Assembly (NCBI GenBank): GCA_003499325.1
Contig: DNIP01000050.1
Span: 574 to 7,540, forward strand
Direction: 5' to 3'
DNA length: 6,967 nucleotides
From: Oscillospiraceae bacterium
GTDB taxonomy: Bacteria; Bacillota; Clostridia; Oscillospirales; Acutalibacteraceae
Positions 1 to 4,558 of the stretch are shown piece after piece. The position numbers were made by a program, and so were the translations under genes. How positions within the stretch are numbered: the first letter of the stretch is position 1; each line of letters opens with the position of its first letter. The notes below the pieces were generated by a model. The model did no database searches. It saw only the letters and a list, made by a program, of their open reading frames with translations, and had not been told where the DNA came from.

Positions 1-73
1 CTCGACAGAAAATACTGGCATGAGTAAGTGCGGTATTTGCAGTATTTATTGCAATCAGTACAATACAGATAGC

Positions 74-113
74 AACAAAGGAGGTCATCCGCGGACGGAC
101 GACCTCCTTTGTT
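74..113. terminator. Strong hairpin, probable bidirectional terminator
   Basis: Arms 74-86 (AACAAAGGAGGTC) and 101-113 (GACCTCCTTTGTT) are perfectly complementary over 13 bases. After one mismatch (87/100) the stem continues for 4 pairs (88-91 with 96-99) around a CGGA loop. It lies 18 bases past the stop codon of the leftward NapH-like gene, so it probably ends that transcript. The T-rich 3' arm would also serve a plus-strand transcript coming from outside the window. The following U tract is short and interrupted on both strands, so efficiency is uncertain. Confidence 0.75.
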
Positions 114-131
114 ATCGTATGGATTTTTTGA

Positions 132-953
132 TTATTTCAGCGCCTTTTTCGGGCATACCTTGGTACATTCGTAGCATAAAATACATTCGGTGGCATTTTT
201 GCGCTTGCGGCTGTTGTTGTCGACCTCAACGTCCATGGGGCAAACCTTTTTGCACTTGCCGCAGTGTACGCATTTGCTCTCGTCGCATTTGACGCGGATC
301 AAAGAAAAGTAGCTCATCGGCTTTAAGAAAACCGTGATCGGGCAGATGTATTTGCAGAAAGCGCGATTGTCCTTGAACGCGAACGCTAAGATAATGCCGA
401 CGGCATAGTACAGGAGGTTGCCGCCGAGGAACAGCCAGAACATCATTCGCTCGAGGTTGCCGACGTGCGTCAGGAACAGTGCCGCGACAAGAATCAGCGA
501 CGCGGCAAAGGTAAAATAGCGGATGAAGCCGAGCTTTTTGCGCGGCGCTTGCGGCGTCTTATAGGGCAGCAGATCGAGGATCATCGCCGTCCAGCAGGCG
601 TAGCCGCACCAGCCGCGTCCGAAGAGCAGCGGGCCGAAGATCTTGGCGACGGCATAGTGGATGGTCGCCGCTTCAAATACGCCCGTGAACAGGTAGTACC
701 AAAAGCCCTCGATCTGCATATTCTCATTGCAGATCAAGCCGAGGTAAACCAGCATATAGCTGCCGACAGCGAACTGGACGAAACGACGCGCGTGCTTCCA
801 TCCCGCGCTATAAAGCGCCAGCCCGACTGCGATACAGACGCCGATATAGGAGAAGTTGAACAGATAGAACAGGTTGTCCATCGTCAGCCACAGCGTGACC
901 GCGATCGCTTCAAATACGGCGAAGATGATCAAGGCGGGAAGATACTTCTTCAT
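132..953 (-). CDS. NapH/MauN-like membrane 4Fe-4S ferredoxin protein
   Basis: A 273-residue polytopic membrane protein with a cytoplasmic ferredoxin tail, probably passing electrons between the membrane quinone pool or soluble carriers and an unknown redox partner. About six hydrophobic segments are visible (roughly 3-23, 31-51, 58-75, 84-106, 144-164, 170-193). The NapH-type motif GRGWCGYACW is at 112-121 and CKYICP at 200-205. Two clusters follow: CxxCxxCxxxCP at C228/C231/C234/C238 and at C257/C260/C263/C267, all eight cysteines present. A start 11 codons upstream (986) is open, but its ATG overlaps the TATAAT box of the likely promoter and has no ribosome site; the ATG at 953 has GAAAGGA 8 bases upstream, so I chose it. 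No nap, nos or mau partner genes are visible, so the physiological role is unknown. The family call is strong, the partner is not. Confidence 0.88.
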   Translation of the reverse strand: MKKYLPALIIFAVFEAIAVTLWLTMDNLFYLFNFSYIGVCIAVGLALYSAGWKHARRFVQFAVGSYMLVYLGLICNENMQIEGFWYYLFTGVFEAATIHYAVAKIFGPLLFGRGWCGYACWTAMILDLLPYKTPQAPRKKLGFIRYFTFAASLILVAALFLTHVGNLERMMFWLFLGGNLLYYAVGIILAFAFKDNRAFCKYICPITVFLKPMSYFSLIRVKCDESKCVHCGKCKKVCPMDVEVDNNSRKRKNATECILCYECTKVCPKKALK

Positions 954-984
954 GGCAGAGATCCTTTCAAGAGTTTTCTCTTTC

Positions 985-1013
985 ATTATAGTGGATTTGA
1001 GCAGTCAGCGCAA
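985..1013 (-). promoter_or_regulatory. Promoter of the NapH-like gene
   Basis: Reading leftward, TTGCGC (1013-1008), a 17-base spacer, then TATAAT (990-985) form a sigma-A-type promoter. Transcription would start near 978, leaving a leader of about 25 bases with the AAGGA ribosome site at 967-963. The perfect -10 box overlaps the upstream candidate ATG (986-984), which is the main argument for starting translation at 953. Confidence 0.6.
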
Positions 1014-1177
1014 GCAAGAAGAAATCCTGAAACAGCAAATTTGCGGAAGTGCGGAAAAAAAGCGGAATTGATTACAAAATAATTACATAAAAGAATAATA
1101 AGTATAGAAAAAGCATACAGACGGCACGGATAAAAACATACAAAATCACTAAAAAAGATTACAAAAGGTTTTTTCGG
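987..1177. other. AT-rich divergent intergenic region
   Basis: About 190 bases between the divergent NapH-like promoter and the murA promoter, with no credible gene. Small repeats are visible: GCGGAA three times (1043, 1051, 1062) and the direct repeat GATTACAAAA at 1070-1079 and 1157-1166. These could be regulator sites or chance in AT-rich DNA. I recognise no operator. Confidence 0.4.
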
Positions 1178-1206
1178 TTGACTTTGTGTCCGCTTTGTAT
1201 TATCGT
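1178..1206 (+). promoter_or_regulatory. Probable murA promoter
   Basis: TTGACT (1178-1183), a 17-base spacer, then TATCGT (1201-1206) match a sigma-A promoter at 5/6 and 4/6 positions. TATAAG at 1211-1216 is a possible alternative -10 but has no -35 at usable distance. Transcription from here gives a murA leader of about 180 bases. The same box pair with the same spacing occurs at 6860-6888. Confidence 0.5.
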
Positions 1207-1224
1207 ATTGTATAAGCAGAATAG

Positions 1225-1348
1225 GCTTAGTGTGCGAAAATGCACACTATAGCAGACCCATTTGATTCATACGCGAATTGATCGCGTACCATATATTCGG
1301 AGCGTCCGCTCAGGTTGTTGTATTTTGTTGAGAAAGATGGAAGCGGAC
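1225..1348 (+). promoter_or_regulatory. Structured murA 5' leader, three hairpins
   Basis: Three inverted repeats lie between the predicted murA promoter and its start codon. The first has TAGTGTGC (1228-1235) pairing with GCACACTA (1242-1249) around GAAAAT, extended by GCT/AGC past a bulged T. The second has TACGCGA (1270-1276) pairing with TCGCGTA (1282-1288). The third has GTCCGCT (1304-1310) pairing with AGCGGAC (1342-1348) over a 31-base loop. None is followed by a U tract, so they are not simple terminators. I do not recognise a known riboswitch or protein leader. A regulatory role is inference. Confidence 0.35.
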
Positions 1349-1392
1349 ATAAAACAGAAACTAAAGAGCAGTTGTTAGGAAGTGTACAGATT

Positions 1393-2685
1393 TTGGAAAA
1401 GATAGTTATCAACGGCGGAAAGCCCTTATTCGGCGAAGTGACCGTCAGCGGCGCAAAGAACGCGGCGGTAGCGATCATCCCCGCGGTAGTGCTGTGTGAC
1501 GAGCCCTGCCGTATTGAAAATATTCCGAACATCTCCGACGTGTCGCTGATCGCGAATATCCTGCAGGATATGGGCGCGATGGTGCGCCGCGTCGATAAGA
1601 ATACCTTGGATATCGACCCCAGACCCATCAACACATGGGAGGCGACCCATGACGCGGTACGCGGTATGCGCGCGTCCTACTATCTCTTGGGCGCGTTGCT
1701 GGGACGTTTCCATAATGCCAAGGTCGCCCTGCCCGGCGGCTGTAACTTCGGCGTGCGTCCGATCGACCAGCACTTAAAGGGCTTTGCGATGATGGGCGCG
1801 CACAATGAGTTGGTCAACGGCGCTGTTATCGAAAGCACCACCTCGGGCTCCTTCCACGGCGCAAGAGTATATTTCGATACCGTATCGGTCGGCTCGACCA
1901 TCAACCTGATGCTTGCCGCCGTCAAGGCGGAGGGTCAGACCATCCTCGAGAATGCCGCCAAGGAACCGCATATCGTTGACTTGGCGAACTTCCTCAACTC
2001 CATGGGCGCCAACATCCGCGGCGCCGGTACCGACGTCATCAAGATCCGCGGCGTGGATTATCTGCGCGGCGTTACCTATTCCATCATCCCCGATCAGATC
2101 GAGGCGGGCACCTATATGGCTGCCGCTGCCGCGACCAGAGGCAAGGTCACGATCCGCAACATCACACCCAAGCATTTGGAGAGCATCAGCTCCAAGCTGA
2201 TGGAGATGGGCTGTGAGATCGAGGAATATGATGAGGCGGTCATCGTAGACGCCACCAAGCGTCCGCTCAACCGCGTCAACATCAAGACGATGCCTCACCC
2301 CGGCTTCCCGACCGACTGCCAGCCGCAGTTTGTCGCGCTGCTGTCCACCGTCAAGGGAACCTCCATCGTGAACGAGAGCGTGTGGGATAACCGCTATCAG
2401 TATGTCAGCGAGCTCGTCCGCATGGGCGCGAAGATCTCTGTCGAGGGTCGACTCGCGATCGTCGAGGGCGGTAAGCTGACGGGCGCTCCCGTCAAGGCGA
2501 CCGACCTGCGCGCGGGCGCGGCGATGGTGATCGCCGGACTGGTGGCGGACGGCACCACGAGCATCTCGAACATCAATTACATCGAACGCGGCTATTCGGA
2601 TGTGGTCACCAAGTTCCAGAGCCTGGGCGCGGATATCAAGAAGATTTATCTTCCCGATCCCACAAGGATAGCGACAACAGCTTAA
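1393..2685 (+). CDS. murA: UDP-N-acetylglucosamine 1-carboxyvinyltransferase MurA
   Basis: Cytoplasmic enzyme that transfers enolpyruvate from phosphoenolpyruvate to UDP-GlcNAc, the first committed step of peptidoglycan synthesis and the target of fosfomycin. The 430-residue product has the usual family length. It shows the N-terminal SGAKNA motif with K22 and N23, R93, the catalytic-loop cysteine C117 within [12 protein letters not shown] (fosfomycin-reactive in the family), PHPGFPTD with D308, and D371/R373 in DLRAGAA. The start is TTG at 1393, giving the canonical EKIVINGG opening with TTAGGAAG upstream. An in-frame TTG at 1315 would add 26 residues unlike any MurA N-terminus and lacks a convincing ribosome site. 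A structured leader precedes the gene and a terminator follows directly, so it looks like a single-gene unit. Firmicutes often have two MurA paralogues; which one this is cannot be told here. Confidence 0.97.
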   Translation: MEKIVINGGKPLFGEVTVSGAKNAAVAIIPAVVLCDEPCRIENIPNISDVSLIANILQDMGAMVRRVDKNTLDIDPRPINTWEATHDAVRGMRASYYLLGALLGRFHNAKVALPGGCNFGVRPIDQHLKGFAMMGAHNELVNGAVIESTTSGSFHGARVYFDTVSVGSTINLMLAAVKAEGQTILENAAKEPHIVDLANFLNSMGANIRGAGTDVIKIRGVDYLRGVTYSIIPDQIEAGTYMAAAAATRGKVTIRNITPKHLESISSKLMEMGCEIEEYDEAVIVDATKRPLNRVNIKTMPHPGFPTDCQPQFVALLSTVKGTSIVNESVWDNRYQYVSELVRMGAKISVEGRLAIVEGGKLTGAPVKATDLRAGAAMVIAGLVADGTTSISNINYIERGYSDVVTKFQSLGADIKKIYLPDPTRIATTA

Positions 2686-2692
2686 GATTTTT

Positions 2693-2716
2693 AAAGCCAC
2701 CTCAGGGTGGCTTTTC
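2693..2716 (+). terminator. Rho-independent terminator after murA
   Basis: AAAGCCACC (2693-2701) pairs perfectly with GGTGGCTTT (2706-2714) around a TCAG loop and runs into a short T tract. It begins 8 bases after the murA stop. It should separate murA from walJ, although no clear walJ promoter is visible in the 82 bases that follow, so partial read-through is likely. Confidence 0.85.
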
Positions 2717-2797
2717 TACTGAGTAATGAATAAAGAATAATGGATGGTGGGCGCTGTCCACACCCGATTGGTAGTTTTTGAAGGGATATATTGACCA

Positions 2798-3586
2798 ATG
2801 GCTAAAATCGTACCGCTCTTCTCGTCGAGCAAGGGCAATTCCTATTACATACAGGGCAACGGCTCCGCGATATTGATTGACGCGGGGCGCAATCTCAAAC
2901 AGCTCGAGCTGGCGCTCTCGGCGAATGATCTGTCACTGCGTAACGTCAGCGCGATCTTCGTCACGCATGAGCATTCCGATCACATCAGCGCCCTTAAGGT
3001 GCTGCTCAAGCGCTACGATATCCCGCTCTACGCCTCCCGCGGCACGCTCACATATCTGGCGCAGAACGACAAGGTGCCCGCAACGGCGCGATTGAATGTG
3101 ATCGAGGATATCATCGAGACGGATGACTTTCGTGTACAGCGCGTCGCGACCTCGCATGACGCGGCGGAGCCCTGCGGTTACTCCGTCACCACGCCCGACG
3201 GCAGAAGGGTGAGTGTTGTGACCGATACGGGCTATCTGACCGATGACGCGCGCACAGCGATCGCACGCTCTCACCTTGCGGTCGTTGAATCCAACCACGA
3301 TATTGATATGCTCCGCGAGGGCATGTATCCGTATATTTTGAAGAAGCGTATCCTCTCCGACAACGGACACCTGAGCAATGCCGCCTGTGCGGAGGCGATG
3401 CCCGATTTTGTCGGCGCGGGATTGACGCGGATCATCCTCGGACACCTGAGCGAGGAGAACAACACGCCGCACCTCGCGCTGAACGAAACGATCGATGCGC
3501 TCAACCGTGCGGGAATGGTTCTCAACGCCGACTATACGCTCGACGTCGCGCCCGTCGTCACCAACGGAAAATCCGTGATTTTTTAG
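2798..3586 (+). CDS. walJ: WalJ/YycJ metallo-beta-lactamase-fold hydrolase
   Basis: A 262-residue soluble metallo-beta-lactamase-fold protein of the YycJ/WalJ family, whose studied members act as DNA exonucleases and are linked genetically to the WalRK cell-wall regulatory system. Metal-ligand motifs are all present: THEHSDH with H57, H59, D61 and H62; SHD with H120; TDTG with D143; GHLSN with H191; and GHLSEENN with H216. The N-terminus (LFSSSKGNSYYI) is also typical. The ATG at 2798 has AAGGGA 11 bases upstream, a slightly long spacing, but no better start exists. It lies between murA and rlmH; in Bacillus the same gene precedes rlmH in the walRKHIJ cluster, so this is a remnant or independent version of that neighbourhood. 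Substrate in this organism is inferred from the family only. Confidence 0.92.
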   Translation: MAKIVPLFSSSKGNSYYIQGNGSAILIDAGRNLKQLELALSANDLSLRNVSAIFVTHEHSDHISALKVLLKRYDIPLYASRGTLTYLAQNDKVPATARLNVIEDIIETDDFRVQRVATSHDAAEPCGYSVTTPDGRRVSVVTDTGYLTDDARTAIARSHLAVVESNHDIDMLREGMYPYILKKRILSDNGHLSNAACAEAMPDFVGAGLTRIILGHLSEENNTPHLALNETIDALNRAGMVLNADYTLDVAPVVTNGKSVIF

Positions 3587-3641
3587 GGGGCGGCGCTTAT
3601 CGACGTACCGAACATAAGCAACATATCCCAACACATGGCAC

Positions 3642-3661
3642 GGCGGGGGCAAGCCCTCGCC
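3642..3661. repeat. GC-rich intergenic palindrome
   Basis: GGCGGGGG (3642-3649) pairs with CCCTCGCC (3654-3661) with one G-U wobble around CAAG, giving an 8-pair hairpin in the 92-base walJ-rlmH spacer. It is flanked by CGGCAC-like and CTAC sequence and resembles GC-rich palindromes seen scattered between genes in gut clostridia (from memory, not searched). There is no U tract, so it is not an obvious terminator. There is only one copy in this window. Confidence 0.45.
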
Positions 3662-3678
3662 CTACAGGAGTGATCTCT

Positions 3679-4158
3679 ATGCTCACGATCAACATTATCT
3701 GCGTCGGCAAGCTCAAGGAGCGTTATTGGCGCGACGCGATCGAAGAATACAGCAAGCGGATGAAGCCGCTGTGCAAGCTAAATATCATTGAAATAAACGA
3801 AGAACGCGTGGGCGATGACCCGTCCGACGCGGAGACCAAGCGTACCATCACTGCCGAAAGCGATCGGATCATGCAGAAGCTCGGCAAGGGCGACTATGTG
3901 ATCGCGATGTGCGTGGAGGGCAGGAATATCAGCTCCGAGGAGCTCAGCGACCGTATCGAGGATATCAGCATGACGCACAGCACGATCGACTTGATCATCG
4001 GCGGCAGCTGGGGGCTGAGCGACGAGCTAAAGACGCGCGCGGATTTAAAGCTCAGCATGGGGAAGATGACCTTTCCGCATCAGCTCTGCCGCGTGATGCT
4101 GCTCGAACAGCTCTACCGCGCGTTCCAGATTTCCAAGGGAACGAAATATCATAAATAA
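3679..4158 (+). CDS. rlmH: 23S rRNA pseudouridine-1915 N3-methyltransferase RlmH
   Basis: SPOUT-fold methyltransferase that uses S-adenosylmethionine to methylate N3 of pseudouridine 1915 in helix 69 of 23S rRNA, acting on assembled 70S ribosomes. The 159-residue product has the family length. It shows the N-terminal INIICVGKLKERYW signature, the SAM-binding IIGGSWGL loop (G108, G109, S110, G112, L113) and the conserved C-terminal RAFQISKGTKYHK with Y157 and H158. The start is ATG 3679 with CAGGAG 8 bases upstream; an in-frame GTG at 3670 lies in that ribosome site and is rejected. It follows walJ by 92 bases and has no clear promoter, so it is probably cotranscribed. No terminator follows directly; the first one downstream is the shared hairpin at 4248-4274, so its mRNA may run through the small antitoxin-like RNA. 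Confidence 0.97.
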   Translation: MLTINIICVGKLKERYWRDAIEEYSKRMKPLCKLNIIEINEERVGDDPSDAETKRTITAESDRIMQKLGKGDYVIAMCVEGRNISSEELSDRIEDISMTHSTIDLIIGGSWGLSDELKTRADLKLSMGKMTFPHQLCRVMLLEQLYRAFQISKGTKYHK

Positions 4159-4160
4159 TG

Positions 4161-4188
4161 TTGACAACAAGGTAAATCATGCTATAAT
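4161..4188 (+). promoter_or_regulatory. Consensus promoter of the candidate antitoxin RNA
   Basis: TTGACA (4161-4166) and TATAAT (4183-4188) are both perfect sigma-A boxes with a 16-base spacer, the strongest promoter in the window. It begins 3 bases after the rlmH stop and points toward rqcH, but an intrinsic terminator stands only about 60 bases past the predicted start site near 4196. It therefore most likely makes a short RNA rather than rqcH mRNA. Confidence 0.85.
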
Positions 4189-4195
4189 ATAAATA

Positions 4196-4284
4196 CAAGG
4201 AGCTATCCGATAGACGGTTAGCCCTAAAGATAGTTGTTAAGAGAAACAACCGCCCTTAGTGCAGATGGGCGGTTATTTCTTTAT
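4196..4284 (+). ncRNA. Candidate antitoxin RNA, about 90 nt
   Basis: Predicted from the consensus promoter upstream to the U tract after the hairpin at 4248-4274. The RNA begins CAAGGAGCTATCC. It has a possible CTAT/ATAG mini-hairpin, the sequence CGGTTAGCCCT, and a GTTGTT/AACAAC stem (4233-4238 with 4245-4250) whose 3' arm overlaps the base of the terminator stem. Its 3' half (about 4240-4282) is antisense to the 3' end of the minus-strand toxin-like mRNA, including the terminator loop. No reading frame within it looks real. The strong promoter opposite a weaker one fits the usual antitoxin-over-toxin balance of type I systems. Ends are predictions; function is inference. Confidence 0.55.
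4248..4274. terminator. Bidirectional terminator shared by convergent RNAs
   Basis: AACCGCCC (4248-4255) pairs perfectly with GGGCGGTT (4267-4274) around an 11-base loop. On the plus strand it is followed by ATTTCTTTAT, and on the minus strand by GTTTCTCTT, so it has a U-rich tail both ways. It ends the short plus-strand RNA (and any rlmH read-through) and the minus-strand peptide mRNA, whose TAA stop overlaps the stem. Confidence 0.85.
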
Positions 4285-4338
4285 GGAAACAATGATACAA
4301 AGTATCACCACTAAAGTAATGATAGTGGCATATTCCAT
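4273..4338 (-). CDS. Candidate type I toxin: 21-residue membrane peptide
   Basis: Twenty-one codons read MEYATIITLV, then VILCIIVSIKK. Residues 4-19 form one uninterrupted hydrophobic helix and the C-terminus is two lysines, the usual make-up of small membrane-active type I toxins and holin-like peptides. The ATG (4338-4336) is preceded by GAGGAGAGGGTGAT (4356-4343), a good match to the 3' end of 16S rRNA. The stop codon (4275-4273) runs into the terminator stem. The leader is about 120 bases and contains a perfect 9-pair hairpin (4382-4390 with 4398-4406). A convergent short RNA overlaps the 3' end. I cannot assign it to a named family; its design resembles Fst, Ibs and other one-helix toxins. 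Toxicity is inferred, and the frame is short enough that conservation should be tested. Confidence 0.6.
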   Translation of the reverse strand: MEYATIITLVVILCIIVSIKK

Positions 4339-4381
4339 ACGTATCACCCTCTCCTCATATTCCCGGTTGGGTTTCTATATG

Positions 4382-4406
4382 AACAGAGGGTCACAGTCCC
4401 TCTGTT
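4382..4406 (-). promoter_or_regulatory. Leader hairpin of the toxin-like mRNA
   Basis: Read on the minus strand, AACAGAGGG (4406-4398) pairs perfectly with CCCTCTGTT (4390-4382) around a 7-base loop. The motif AGAGGG also occurs in the ribosome site (4352-4347), and CCCTCT also occurs upstream (4427-4422). The CCCTCT arm could thus pair either with its hairpin partner or with the ribosome site, a possible on/off switch for translation. The hairpin is seen directly; the switch is inference. Confidence 0.55.
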
Positions 4407-4466
4407 ATGACTATTGTCAAAAGAGGGTTAACCGCCTACCGTGTCAGGATAACTCCTTGCACGAGT

Positions 4467-4495
4467 AGTTTAGCAAACATAGTGATGAAAGTAAA
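4467..4495 (-). promoter_or_regulatory. Promoter of the toxin-like mRNA
   Basis: Reading leftward, TTTACT (4495-4490), a 17-base spacer, then TAAACT (4472-4467) match 4/6 at each box. By itself this is weak. It gains support because CAAGGAG(T)TATCC begins 7 bases after the -10, exactly as in the consensus promoter on the opposite strand. It would be clearly weaker than the antitoxin promoter. Confidence 0.5.
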
Positions 4496-4558
4496 CAGTT
4501 ACTACAATATCGTAATGGCAGATTTCAGGATTTTTGTTTTTGAAAAGGAGGTGAGAGC

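Larger units (their letters stand above)
4196..4459. repeat. Imperfect inverted repeat bounding the small-RNA locus
   Basis: CAAGGAGCTATCC (4196-4208) and CGGTTAGCCCT (4215-4225) on the plus strand recur on the minus strand as CAAGGAGTTATCC (4459-4447) and CGGTTAACCCT (4434-4424). That is 22 of 24 positions identical, with gaps of 6 and 12 bases between the blocks. Each copy starts exactly 7 bases after a -10 box, so the repeats are the 5' ends of two convergent transcripts. No target-site duplication is visible, so I do not read them as transposon ends. Confidence 0.7.

Noticed and set aside
1..27. Possible C-terminus of a plus-strand gene (LDRKYWHE then TAA) entering from the left
   Set aside because: Only eight codons are visible. 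It would fit a convergent gene ending before the hairpin at 74-113, but nothing confirms it.
20..292. 90-codon plus-strand frame at the left edge
   Set aside because: It crosses the terminator hairpin and the 3' end of the NapH-like gene; its cysteine-rich sequence is a shadow of the ferredoxin codons.
465..1082. 205-codon plus-strand frame opposite the NapH-like gene
   Set aside because: Antisense shadow of a gene with clear membrane segments and iron-sulfur motifs; no start site support.
1774..2700. 308-codon minus-strand frame opposite murA
   Set aside because: Shadow of murA, which has all catalytic motifs; the antisense product is Asp/Arg/His-rich as expected from GC-rich codons read backwards.
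2720..2770. Repetitive-looking TAATGAATAAAGAATAATGG and a weak GTGG/CCAC hairpin before walJ
   Set aside because: Too short and imperfect to call a repeat or promoter; the pairing is only four bases.
4196..4459. Inverted repeats as the ends of a miniature transposable element
   Set aside because: No flanking target duplication, and the repeat edges coincide with predicted transcription starts, which explains them better. Copies elsewhere in the genome would reopen this.
4259..4468. 69-codon plus-strand frame over the small-RNA locus
   Set aside because: It starts inside the terminator loop without a ribosome site, runs antisense to the better-supported 21-codon peptide and through its leader hairpin, and has no sensible domain or composition.
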